A stretch of DNA of 64,000 nt from Bacteroidota bacterium (GCA_947448725.1 CANFOM010000002.1:1-64000), one strand, 5' to 3'; positions 50,998-59,402 are shown, counted from the first letter of the stretch. The notes: generated from the sequence alone by a model not told the origin. Made by a program: numbers and translations.

Positions 50998-51852
50998 ATG
51001 CGTTTAAAGTTAGCTATTCAGAAATCGGGCCGATTGCATGATGATTCTATTAAGTTATTAAAAGAATCGGGAATTGATATTGGCAATGGGGTCAATAAAT
51101 TAAAAGCCGATGCGACCAATTTCCCATTGGAGTTATTCTTTTTAAGAGACGATGATATTCCACAATATGTGGAAGATGGGGTTGCGGATATAGGTTTTGT
51201 GGGAGAGAATGTGGTGTATGAAAAAGCCAAAAAAGTAGAAGTAGCTTATGAATTGGGATTTGGAAAATGCAGATTGAGTTTTGCAGTTAAAAAAAGTGAA
51301 ACCTTTTCTGGGCCCAATTTTTTGTCTGGAAAAAAAATTGCAACCAGTTATCCAGTGCTGGTGCAAGATTATTTGGATAAGCATAAAATCAAAGCCGAAA
51401 TTCATGAAATTAGTGGTAGTGTTGAAATTGCACCTGGTATTGGACTGGCCGATGTGATATGTGATTTAGTAAGTAGCGGCTCTACTTTATTTATGAATGG
51501 GTTAAAAGAAGCTGAAACTATTTTAAATTCTCAAGCGGTGTTAATTAAAAGACCCGCCTTGGATAAAGAAGCTGCACAAATATTGGAGCGCTTGTTATTT
51601 AGAATTGAATCGGTAAAAAAGGCAAAGAGAAATAAATATGTTTTATTAAATGCACCCAATGCCAATTTGGATAAAATTATTTCCTTATTACCTGGTATGA
51701 AAAGCCCTACGGTAATTGCATTAGCTACGCCAGGTTGGAGTAGTGTACACAGTGTTATTGACGAAAGTGATTTTTGGGAAATTATTGAACAATTAAAATT
51801 GGCTGGAGCCGAAGGAATTTTAGTAGTGCCCATTGAAAAAATGATTTTGTAA
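50998..51852 (+). CDS. hisG: ATP phosphoribosyltransferase (long form)
   Basis: First and committed step of histidine synthesis, joining ATP and PRPP. 284 aa, long HisG with a C-terminal ACT-like regulatory domain (about 215-284), which normally gives feedback inhibition by histidine. MRLKLAIQKSGRLHDDSIKLLKESG, DDIPQYVEDGVADIGFVGENVV (about 51-72), and GSVEIAPGIGLADVICDLVSSGSTL (about 140-165), the PRPP-binding region, are clear. It follows the attenuator by 57 bp and overlaps hisD by one base (TAATG). Confidence 0.96.
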   Translation: MRLKLAIQKSGRLHDDSIKLLKESGIDIGNGVNKLKADATNFPLELFFLRDDDIPQYVEDGVADIGFVGENVVYEKAKKVEVAYELGFGKCRLSFAVKKSETFSGPNFLSGKKIATSYPVLVQDYLDKHKIKAEIHEISGSVEIAPGIGLADVICDLVSSGSTLFMNGLKEAETILNSQAVLIKRPALDKEAAQILERLLFRIESVKKAKRNKYVLLNAPNANLDKIISLLPGMKSPTVIALATPGWSSVHSVIDESDFWEIIEQLKLAGAEGILVVPIEKMIL

Positions 51853-53147
51853 TGATTAAAATTTACAATGAACCGCTTGCGAAGGACTGGCCCATTTTAT
51901 TGGCAAGGCCAGTGATGGATGCATCTCAATTATTGCCTCAAGTTCAATTGATACTCAATGAAGTGCAAAACAAGGGAGATGAGGCATTAAGACAATTTAC
52001 TTTAGCCCTAGATAAAATAAGTTTAAAAGAATTTAAATTAAGTGCAGCTCAAATGGCTGCTGCTGAAAACGAATTAGCTCCAAGTTTAAAAACAGCCATA
52101 CAGTTGGCAAAAGTAAACATTGAAGTATTTCATCAAAGTCAAATTCAACAAGTAGAAAGAATTGAAACCATGCCTGGAGTGTGGTGTTGGAGAAAATCGG
52201 TAGGGATAGAAAAAGTGGGCATTTATATTCCTGGTGGCTCTGCTCCTTTATTTTCAACCGTTTTAATGTTGGGCGTTCCAGCAAAAATGGCTGGCTGCAA
52301 AGAAATTATTTTATGTTCTCCACCCAATGAATCGGGAACCCTTCATCCTGCAATTATTTATGCGGCTTCTTTGGTGGGGGTCACCTCTATTTATACCATA
52401 GGTGGTGCTCAAGCCATTGCAGCCATGGCTTATGGAACAGCGACCATTCCTAAAGTCAATAAAATATTTGGTCCAGGAAATCAATATGTCACAGCAGCCA
52501 AACAGTTGGTGCAACAAGCAGGCGTTGCTATTGATATGCCAGCAGGGCCGAGTGAGGTTTGTGTATGGGCAGATGAAACTTGTATTGCTTCTTTTGTGGC
52601 AGCCGATTTATTATCGCAAGCAGAACATGGCGCAGACAGTCAAGTGTTGTTAATAGCTAGTTCAACAGAGATTGTTGAAGCAGTTCAAAAAGAATTGGAG
52701 CAGCAATTAAATGTATTACCAAGAAAAGATTTAGCGGAAAAGGCATTAAAAAATTCAAAGGCGATGGTGTTAAATAATGTAGAAGCGGCCATTGCCTGTA
52801 TCAACGAATATGCGCCAGAGCATTTAATATTATCCATTGACAACGCAGCGCAACTGGCAGATAAAATTATCAATGCAGGATCCATTTTCATTGGCAACTA
52901 CTCGCCAGAATCTGTAGGAGATTATGCTAGTGGCACCAACCATACCTTACCCACCAATGGGTTTGCCAAAGCATATAGTGGCGTGAGTTTGGATAGCTTT
53001 GTTAAAAAAATAACCTTCCAACAAATTACAGAAAGAGGGTTGGCTAATATTGCACCCACCGTCATTGAAATGGCTGAGGCAGAAGGTTTGAAGGCGCATA
53101 GCAATGCAGTAGGAATTAGATTAAAATGGTTGGCTTCAAAAATATAA
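51852..53147 (+). CDS. hisD: Histidinol dehydrogenase
   Basis: Last two steps of histidine synthesis, a four-electron NAD-dependent oxidation. 431 aa. GVYIPGGSAPLFSTVLM-like segment (about 115), FGPGNQYVTAAKQLVQQAGVAIDMPAGPSEVCVWADE (about 205-240), QAEHGADSQVLL (about 257), and YASGTNHTLPTNGFAKAYSGVSLDSF (about 358-383) are all HisD hallmarks, including the zinc-site His/Asp residues. It starts on the last base of hisG, so translational coupling is likely. Confidence 0.97.
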   Translation: MIKIYNEPLAKDWPILLARPVMDASQLLPQVQLILNEVQNKGDEALRQFTLALDKISLKEFKLSAAQMAAAENELAPSLKTAIQLAKVNIEVFHQSQIQQVERIETMPGVWCWRKSVGIEKVGIYIPGGSAPLFSTVLMLGVPAKMAGCKEIILCSPPNESGTLHPAIIYAASLVGVTSIYTIGGAQAIAAMAYGTATIPKVNKIFGPGNQYVTAAKQLVQQAGVAIDMPAGPSEVCVWADETCIASFVAADLLSQAEHGADSQVLLIASSTEIVEAVQKELEQQLNVLPRKDLAEKALKNSKAMVLNNVEAAIACINEYAPEHLILSIDNAAQLADKIINAGSIFIGNYSPESVGDYASGTNHTLPTNGFAKAYSGVSLDSFVKKITFQQITERGLANIAPTVIEMAEAEGLKAHSNAVGIRLKWLASKI

Positions 53148-53150
53148 GTT

Positions 53151-54221
53151 ATGAATTTTGATATCAAAAAAATAGTAAGACCTAACATTGAAATATTGAA
53201 AGCGTATTCTTCTGCAAAAGATGAGTATACTGGTGAAGCCAATGTATTATTAGATGCCAATGAAAATAGTTTAGGGTCTCCCTTGACCAAATGGTACAAT
53301 AGGTATCCAGATCCTTATCAGAAAAAAGTAAAAGAAAAATTAGCTTTTATAAAACAAATCAAAGCGGAACAAATTTTCTTAGGCAATGGAAGTGACGAGT
53401 GTATTGATATTTTATTTCGCACTTTTTGTGAACCAGGCAAAGACAATATTATTATTTGTCCGCCTACCTATCCCATGTATGAAGTAGGCGCTAATATTAA
53501 TAGTATTGAAATAAAATCGGCACCGCTTTTACCTAATTTCCAATTGAATGTGGCGCATATCGAACAATTGGTGAACGAACAAACAAAAATAATTTGGATT
53601 TGCTCTCCTAATAATCCAACAGGTAATTCATTGGATAGGATAGACATTGAAACAATACTGAATCACTTTAATGGTTTAGTGGTAGTGGATGAGGCGTATA
53701 TCAATTTTTCTAAGCAAAAATCATTTGCGCAATCATTAATTGACTATCCCAATTTAGTCGTCTTACAAACATTAAGCAAAGCTTGGGGTTTGGCAGGGCT
53801 AAGATTAGGCATGTGTTTTGCAAGTGATGCGATTGTAAAGTATATGAACAAAGTAAAAGCACCTTATAATATTAGTATGGTCACACAGGAATTGGCCTTG
53901 ACGGCATTAGAGGAAGTAGGTCAAGTTAATGATATGATTGCCCATTTGGTGGATATGCGTATTGCACTTGCGGCAGTGATCGAAACTATGCCTTTTGTGG
54001 AAAAGGTATACCCGTCTGACACCAATTTTATACTGGTCAAAATTCCTAAAGCCACCGAATTGTATCGCTATTTATTAACGCAAGGGATTGTGGTGAGAGA
54101 CCGTTCTAGCCTTGAAAATTGCAGCGATAGCTTAAGAATTACGATTGGGACCGAACAGGAAAATACAGCTTTGGTAGACGCCATGGCCAAATGGATCGAG
54201 TTTACTTTTGCAAATGACTGA
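53151..54221 (+). CDS. hisC: Histidinol-phosphate aminotransferase
   Basis: PLP-dependent fold-type I aminotransferase for histidinol phosphate. 356 aa. NENSLGSP (about 39), FLGNGSDECIDILFRTFCEPG (about 75-95), PNNPTGN (about 154), VVDEAYINF (about 180), and the PLP-Lys in LQTLSKAWGLAGLRLG (about 205-219). It begins 3 bases after hisD. The next gene is not a his gene: the operon is broken here by a periplasmic dehydrogenase and cytochrome. Confidence 0.96.
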   Translation: MNFDIKKIVRPNIEILKAYSSAKDEYTGEANVLLDANENSLGSPLTKWYNRYPDPYQKKVKEKLAFIKQIKAEQIFLGNGSDECIDILFRTFCEPGKDNIIICPPTYPMYEVGANINSIEIKSAPLLPNFQLNVAHIEQLVNEQTKIIWICSPNNPTGNSLDRIDIETILNHFNGLVVVDEAYINFSKQKSFAQSLIDYPNLVVLQTLSKAWGLAGLRLGMCFASDAIVKYMNKVKAPYNISMVTQELALTALEEVGQVNDMIAHLVDMRIALAAVIETMPFVEKVYPSDTNFILVKIPKATELYRYLLTQGIVVRDRSSLENCSDSLRITIGTEQENTALVDAMAKWIEFTFAND

Positions 54222-54282
54222 TTTTAGAGAAAATTTATTAAATTACACACTCATCAATTTTTAAATTAAACAATTGTAATAT

Positions 54283-55539
54283 ATGAAAAAAGGTTTATCA
54301 ATTTTAAGTTTATTCTTATTGGTGCTATCCATTGTGGGTAAAGCACAAGAAAATGCAGGATTAAGATTACCTGCTGGTTTTAAAGCAAGTTTGTTTGCTG
54401 ATAATATTGGAAGCGCAAGACATATTACTATTACCAAATCAGGAGTAGTTTTTGCAAAGTTGAGTAACCCAAATAAGGAGGGGAATGCTATTATAAGATT
54501 AGAGGATGCGAATCATGATGGAGTAGCAGATAATATTACTGGATGGGGTAAATATGGTGGAACAGGTATTTACGTAAAAGGAAATAGTTTATATGCTAGT
54601 TCTAATGAAGCAATTTTTAAGTATGAACTAAATAGCAAAGATGAAGTGGTTAATCCATCGAATCCAGTAACGGTGGTAAGTGGTCTTATTAATCGCAGAC
54701 AACACGAGTCCAAATCAATCACTTTTGACAAAGGGAATAATGTTTATGTAAATATTGGAGCTTACTCTAATTCATGTCAGACCAAAGATAGAACCCCAGG
54801 TTCTCAAGGAATGATGCCTTGTCCTATTTTAGATTCAGCTGGTGGAATTTGGAAGTTTGACGGAACCAAAGAAAATCAAACTTATAAGGATGGTAAAAGA
54901 TATGCTACTGGCTTAAGAAATGTAATTGGTTTGGACTGGAATACCGAAACAAATCAATTATTTGTAATGCAACATGGACGCGATCAGTTAAATACTTTGT
55001 TCCCTAATTTATACAATGATTCATTAAATGCAGAACTACCAGCTGAAACATTTTATGCGATCAATGAAGGGGATAATGCAGGATGGCCTTATGTATATTA
55101 CGATCCAAGTCAACATAAAAAAATTGTTGCTCCAGAATATGGTGGTGACGGTAAAAAGGAAGGCGCTAAAGAATATAAGGATCCTGCGGTAGCTTTCCCT
55201 GCGCATATGGCACCTATGGGTGTATTGTTTTATACTGGCACTCAATTTCCTGAGAAGTATAAAAATGGTGCGTTTATTACTTTTCATGGCTCATGGAATA
55301 GAGCTCCACTACCACAAGAAGGTTTTTTTGTAGCTTTTGTTCCATTTAAAAATGGCAAGGCAACTGGTGAGTGGGAAATTTTTGCGAACGGATTTGGAGG
55401 TAATGCAGAGGGTGTTAAAGTAATCAATACGGGAAAAGCAAAAGCTAGACCAGTAGGATTAGCACAAGGACCAGACGGTTCAATTTATGTAAGTGATGAT
55501 ACGAAAGGTGCTATTTTCAAAATCAGTTACAATAAATAA
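54283..55539 (+). CDS. Sorbosone dehydrogenase-like PQQ-type beta-propeller oxidoreductase, periplasmic
   Basis: 418 aa with signal peptide MKKGLSILSLFLLVLSIVGKAQ. LPAGFKASLFADNIGSARHI (about 28-47) and the propeller blades GVFAKLSN, GWGKYGGTGIYVKGNSLYASSNEAIFKY, NVYVNIGAYSNSCQTKDRTPGSQGMMPCP, GRYATGLRNVIGLDWNTETNQLFVMQHGRDQL and GPDGSIYVSDDTKGAIFKISY match the soluble aldose/L-sorbosone dehydrogenase group that usually uses pyrroloquinoline quinone. It lies 61 bp after hisC with no visible terminator. The adjacent cytochrome c is a natural electron acceptor. The sugar oxidised is unknown. Confidence 0.85.
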   Translation: MKKGLSILSLFLLVLSIVGKAQENAGLRLPAGFKASLFADNIGSARHITITKSGVVFAKLSNPNKEGNAIIRLEDANHDGVADNITGWGKYGGTGIYVKGNSLYASSNEAIFKYELNSKDEVVNPSNPVTVVSGLINRRQHESKSITFDKGNNVYVNIGAYSNSCQTKDRTPGSQGMMPCPILDSAGGIWKFDGTKENQTYKDGKRYATGLRNVIGLDWNTETNQLFVMQHGRDQLNTLFPNLYNDSLNAELPAETFYAINEGDNAGWPYVYYDPSQHKKIVAPEYGGDGKKEGAKEYKDPAVAFPAHMAPMGVLFYTGTQFPEKYKNGAFITFHGSWNRAPLPQEGFFVAFVPFKNGKATGEWEIFANGFGGNAEGVKVINTGKAKARPVGLAQGPDGSIYVSDDTKGAIFKISYNK

Positions 55540-55584
55540 TTTTTATAAGAGCTTAACCATAAAACAATAAAGTGTAATTAAATA

Positions 55585-56010
55585 ATGGGAAATAAAGTAG
55601 AAAGATTTTTTAAAATAGGGTGCTTTTGTATCATGATGATAAGCGCTCTTAATGTAGGAGCCCAAAATTTAATCAACGGCAAAAAAATATTTGAAACAAG
55701 GTGTTTGGCTTGTCATCAATCAGATGGCGGAGGTGTTCCTAATATGAACCCGCCACTAGATGGCTCCACCAACGTGAATGGAAAAGATATTGCAAGAATG
55801 GTGAAGATTATTCAAAATGGATATGATGAGCGTGTTGCATTAGATGGTATGTATTACAATAATGCGATGATTGCCATGCCAGATTTAAAGGAAGATGCTA
55901 TTGCAGATGTGTTAAGTTATATTAGAAATAGTTGGTCCAATAAAGCAGGGTTGGTGACTTTAGCAGAAGTGAAAAAGTCAATTAGTAAAAACAAGGTCAA
56001 CAAAAAGTAA
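55585..56010 (+). CDS. Periplasmic c-type cytochrome
   Basis: 141 aa with a signal peptide (to about 26, ending NVGAQ). A single haem site CLACHQ (about 39-44) is followed by GGGVPNMNPPLDGSTNV (about 47-63) and an axial Met in the NNAMIAMPDL segment (about 94-103). Class I cytochrome c. It is placed 45 bp after the PQQ-type dehydrogenase and probably accepts its electrons. It is followed by hisB after 28 bp, so it lies inside the his operon. Confidence 0.88.
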   Translation: MGNKVERFFKIGCFCIMMISALNVGAQNLINGKKIFETRCLACHQSDGGGVPNMNPPLDGSTNVNGKDIARMVKIIQNGYDERVALDGMYYNNAMIAMPDLKEDAIADVLSYIRNSWSNKAGLVTLAEVKKSISKNKVNKK

Positions 56011-56038
56011 TTAAGTTTTCAAAAGAACAATTAAAAAA

Positions 56039-57169
56039 ATGCGACCTATTTTATTTATAGACAGAGATGGGGTTATTTTAGAAGAACCAACAACTGATTT
56101 TCAAATTGATGCGATAGAAAAAACGAGTTTTGTTGCAGGCGCTATTACCCATTTACAAAAAATTGCATCGGAATTAGGCTATTATAAAGTAATGGTCACT
56201 AATCAGGATGGCTTAGGTACAGCGGCTTATCCTTTAGAACAGTTTGAGCCTTTTCAACAATTAATGCTTAGGACTTTGTCTGGTGAAGGCTTTGTATTTG
56301 ATGAAATTCATATTGACGCTACTTTTGCAAAAGATAATGCGCCCACTCGTAAACCAGGCATAGGGCTAGTAAAGCATTTAGTAAACAATAAAGAATTTGA
56401 TATAGCTAACTCTTATGTAATTGGAGATAGATGGAGTGATATTCAATTGGCGAAAAATTTAGGATGCAAGGCTATTTATCTTACTACTCAAAATCATAGC
56501 CTTTCTGCGGATCAAGAAAAAGAGTTAAGAAGCAGCATTGCTTTTGAAACCGATAGTTGGGCTGCTATTTATTCTTTTTTAAAATTGGGATTGCGAAAAG
56601 TAAAGCATGAGCGCAATACCAAAGAAACAAAAATCAGTATCGATCTAAATATGGATGGGAAGGGTTTAGCTAATATTCATACAGGACTTGGCTTTTTTGA
56701 CCACATGTTGGAGCAAATTGCAAGACATGGATCCATTGATTTAGCGATACAATGCGATGGCGATTTGCATATTGATGAGCACCATACTATTGAAGATGTG
56801 GGCTTGGCTTTGGGCGAAGCTTTTGCTAAAGGACTAAGCGATAAAAGAGGAATGGAACGTTACGGATATGCTTTACCTATGGACGAAGCAGAAGCTAAAG
56901 TGTTGATTGATTTTGGAGGACGTAATTGGATTGTTTGGGATGCTAGTTTTACTAGAGAAAAGGTAGGAGAAATGCCTACAGAAATGTTTTTCCATTTTTT
57001 CAAATCTTTCAGCGACGCCGCTAAATGCAATTTGAATATTAGTTGTCAGGGGGAGAATGAACACCATAAAATAGAGGCTATTTTTAAAGCTTTTGCCAAA
57101 GCCATTAAAATGGCCGTTAGACGTAATCCAGCTAGTGACCAATTGCCAAGTACCAAAGGGGTTTTGTAA
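56039..57169 (+). CDS. hisB: Bifunctional histidinol-phosphatase / imidazoleglycerol-phosphate dehydratase
   Basis: 376-aa fusion catalysing two steps of histidine synthesis. The N-terminal HAD-type phosphatase domain (about 1-165) begins FIDRDGVIL with the DxD nucleophile pair and has TNQDGLG and GDRWSDIQLAKNLG. The C-terminal dehydratase (about 180-376) has HTGLGFFDHMLEQIARHG and DEHHTIEDVGLALGEA with the metal-binding His residues. This arrangement is usual in Bacteroidota and enterics. The gene after it is not hisH, but a trp leader and operon. Confidence 0.96.
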   Translation: MRPILFIDRDGVILEEPTTDFQIDAIEKTSFVAGAITHLQKIASELGYYKVMVTNQDGLGTAAYPLEQFEPFQQLMLRTLSGEGFVFDEIHIDATFAKDNAPTRKPGIGLVKHLVNNKEFDIANSYVIGDRWSDIQLAKNLGCKAIYLTTQNHSLSADQEKELRSSIAFETDSWAAIYSFLKLGLRKVKHERNTKETKISIDLNMDGKGLANIHTGLGFFDHMLEQIARHGSIDLAIQCDGDLHIDEHHTIEDVGLALGEAFAKGLSDKRGMERYGYALPMDEAEAKVLIDFGGRNWIVWDASFTREKVGEMPTEMFFHFFKSFSDAAKCNLNISCQGENEHHKIEAIFKAFAKAIKMAVRRNPASDQLPSTKGVL

Positions 57170-57216
57170 GGCCTAACGGCTGATAGTATCCTGGATAATA
57201 TCCTAGAATAGGTTTA

Positions 57217-57248
57217 TTTGGTAGAAAAAGCCCATTTCCTTAAATTTG
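57217..57248 (+). promoter_or_regulatory. Promoter of the trp operon
   Basis: TTTG (57217-57220) and TAAATTTG (57241-57248), separated by 20 bases: the same spacing and the same -7 sequence as the his promoter. The leader ATG follows 7 bases later. Confidence 0.75.
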
Positions 57249-57255
57249 CCATAGA

Positions 57256-57312
57256 ATGAAACAAACAAACAATATATGGTGGTGGCATACAAAATCCGTT
57301 AGGGTATTGTAG
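57256..57312 (+). CDS. trpL: Tryptophan operon leader peptide (attenuator)
   Basis: An 18-residue ORF below the track limit. It begins MKQTNNI, continues WWW at codons 8-10, then HTKSVRVL and TAG. Three consecutive Trp codons in an 18-codon reading frame just before a terminator and trpE mark a classical Trp leader peptide. There is no visible ribosome-binding site. The ATG is 7 bases after the -7 element. Confidence 0.92.
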   Translation: MKQTNNIWWWHTKSVRVL

Positions 57313-57373
57313 TGACATAACTATATTGTCAAATTATACATCAACCCTAACAGCAATGTTGGGGTTTGTTTTT
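57298..57373 (+). promoter_or_regulatory. trp attenuator: antiterminator and terminator
   Basis: Terminator: ACCCTAACA and TGTTGGGGT arms (about 57343-57366, one G-T pair) closed by a GCAA tetraloop and followed by TTTGTTTTTTT. Antiterminator: GTTAGGGT (57298-57305), inside leader codons 15-17, pairs with ACCCTAAC (57344-57351) and is extended by TGTA/TACA and TGACA/TGTCA pairs. The two structures share the ACCCTAAC arm and exclude each other. A ribosome at the TAG would block the antiterminator arm. One stalled on the Trp codons 12 bases upstream would not. Confidence 0.85.
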
Positions 57374-57399
57374 TTAACGAAAGATCGAAGAATAGAAAG

Positions 57400-58812
57400 A
57401 TGCAAAAAATTAATATTACGACTACTGTCACCAAAATGTTGGCAGACACATTTACACCCGTAGGGATTTATCTCCGTTTAAGAGATCGATTCAGGGATAC
57501 TATTTTATTAGAAAGCACCGATTCGCATGCTTCTGAAAATAGTTATTCGTTTATTGGGGTAAATGCGATTGGAGGAATTGAAATTTCTTCCTTCAATGAA
57601 ATCGAATACAAGTATCCCAATCAAGAGCCAGAGAAAGAACTGATAAAGGATGTACATGCTGCACCGGATCGTATTTGGTCTTATATGCAACAATATGAGA
57701 TGAATGGTGCTGAAGTAAAAGAAGCTGCTTTTGCTCAAGGCTTGTATGGCTATACGGCCTATGATGCTATTCCTTTTTTTGACACCATTCAATTTAAAGA
57801 AGGAGCGCCTTTGATTCCATTAATGCGCTATAGGTTGTATCAATATGTAATTGCTTTTAATCATTTTAAAGATGAAATTTTTATTTGCGAGAATCAATTA
57901 GCAGGAATTGTTTCAGAACACGAAGCGCTGGTATCGTTTATTAAAAGTAAGGATGTACCTCAATATCCTTTTTCGCTTCAAGGCGGAGAAACTTCCAATT
58001 TAACCGATGATCAGTATCGAGAAGCTGTAAAAAAAGGCATTCAACATTGTATGCGTGGTGATGTATTTCAAATAGTGTTAAGTAGACGTTTCCAACAAAG
58101 TTTTCAAGGAGACGAATTCAATGTATACCGAACTTTAAGAAATATCAATCCATCCCCTTATTTATTTTTCTTTGATTATGGAGATTATAAATTAATGGGT
58201 TCTTCCCCCGAAGCGCAAATCATTATCAAAAATGGGAAAGCAGTGGTGCATCCTATTGCAGGTACTTTTAAACGAAGTGGGGATGAAGCCACTGATATTG
58301 TCATGACACAAAAACTACTCGATGATCCAAAAGAAAATGCAGAGCATGTAATGTTGGTGGATTTGGCAAGAAATGATTTAAGTAGGGTATGTACGGAAGT
58401 AAAAGTAAAACAATACCGTCAGGTACATTATTATAGTCATGTAATTCATTTAGTAAGTGAGGTAGAGGGCAAAGTAGCCAAGGGGTCAAATCCTTTTCAA
58501 TTGGTTTCAAAAACTTTTCCAGCGGGCACTTTAAGTGGAGCGCCTAAATTTAAAGCCATGCAATTGATTGATTCGATAGAGCCCACTAAGCGATCTTATT
58601 ATGGAGGTTGCATTGGTTTTGTAGGATTTGATGGCTCTTGCAATCAAGCGATCATGATTCGTACTTTTTTGAGTAAGCAAAATACGCTTACCTATCAAGC
58701 GGGTGCAGGAGTAGTAGCAGCCAGTATTCCTGAAAATGAATTGCAGGAAGTGAATAATAAATTAAACGCATTAAAGACTGCTATGGTATTGGCAGAGAAA
58801 CTTCATCAATAG
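57400..58812 (+). CDS. trpE: Anthranilate synthase component I
   Basis: Converts chorismate to anthranilate with ammonia from TrpG. 470 aa. LLESTDSHASENSYSFIG (about 44-61) is the tryptophan feedback-binding region. The chorismate-binding core has GDVFQIVLSRRF (about 224), SPYLFFFDYGDYKLMGSSPE (about 250), HPIAGTFKRSGDE (about 284), LVDLARNDLSRVC (about 322), FPAGTLSGAPKFKAMQLID (about 374), and the C-terminal YQAGAGVVAAS. It is the first gene after the trp attenuator. Confidence 0.96.
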   Translation: MQKINITTTVTKMLADTFTPVGIYLRLRDRFRDTILLESTDSHASENSYSFIGVNAIGGIEISSFNEIEYKYPNQEPEKELIKDVHAAPDRIWSYMQQYEMNGAEVKEAAFAQGLYGYTAYDAIPFFDTIQFKEGAPLIPLMRYRLYQYVIAFNHFKDEIFICENQLAGIVSEHEALVSFIKSKDVPQYPFSLQGGETSNLTDDQYREAVKKGIQHCMRGDVFQIVLSRRFQQSFQGDEFNVYRTLRNINPSPYLFFFDYGDYKLMGSSPEAQIIIKNGKAVVHPIAGTFKRSGDEATDIVMTQKLLDDPKENAEHVMLVDLARNDLSRVCTEVKVKQYRQVHYYSHVIHLVSEVEGKVAKGSNPFQLVSKTFPAGTLSGAPKFKAMQLIDSIEPTKRSYYGGCIGFVGFDGSCNQAIMIRTFLSKQNTLTYQAGAGVVAASIPENELQEVNNKLNALKTAMVLAEKLHQ

Positions 58813-58830
58813 AAATAGAAAATGGAAAAA

Positions 58831-59400
58831 ATGAAAATATTGGTATTTGATAATTATGATTCTTTCACTTATAATTTAGTGCAATTGATAAAAGAAATTG
58901 CCCCTAAAGCGACTGTGGAAGTTTTTCGTAATGATGAAATTTCATTGGATAAAGTAAAGGGGTACGATAAAATTTTATTATCTCCTGGTCCAGGCTTGCC
59001 ATCGGAATCGGGCTTGTTATTGCCATTAATTAAAGAGTATGCAGCTACTAAATCTATTTTTGGTGTTTGCTTGGGGCAACAAGCGATAGGAGAAACTTTT
59101 GGCGGTAAGCTTACCAACTTAGCGCAGGTGTATCATGGTATTGCCACCCCAATCAATATAACTGCTAGCTCGGATTTGTTTGAAGGGTTGCCTGCTCAAT
59201 TTGAAGTAGGTCGTTATCATAGTTGGGTTGTAGATGAAAAAGATTTTCCAGCAGACTTAACAATCACTTCCAAGGATGACAAAGGGTATATCATGTCATT
59301 AGAACATAAAACCTATGATGTTAAAGGAGTGCAATTTCATCCGGAAAGTGTTTTAACACCTAACGGAGCAAAAATTTTAACAAACTGGTTAAAGAAATAA
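58831..59400 (+). CDS. trpG: Anthranilate synthase component II (glutamine amidotransferase)
   Basis: Supplies ammonia from glutamine to TrpE. The class I GATase triad is visible: FGVCLGQQAIGE with the Cys (about 79), and VQFHPESVLTP with His/Glu (about 168). The start MKILVFDNYDSFTYNLVQLI is typical, which is why I use the ATG at 58831 rather than 58822. It could also be shared with PabB. Close after trpE and 2 bases before trpD. Confidence 0.95.
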   Translation: MKILVFDNYDSFTYNLVQLIKEIAPKATVEVFRNDEISLDKVKGYDKILLSPGPGLPSESGLLLPLIKEYAATKSIFGVCLGQQAIGETFGGKLTNLAQVYHGIATPINITASSDLFEGLPAQFEVGRYHSWVVDEKDFPADLTITSKDDKGYIMSLEHKTYDVKGVQFHPESVLTPNGAKILTNWLKK

Positions 59401-59402
59401 AG

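Noticed and set aside
57170-57216. Terminator between hisB and the trp promoter
   Set aside because: Only a 5-bp palindrome without a loop or T tract (TATCCTGGATA) is visible, so his transcription may run into the trp leader.
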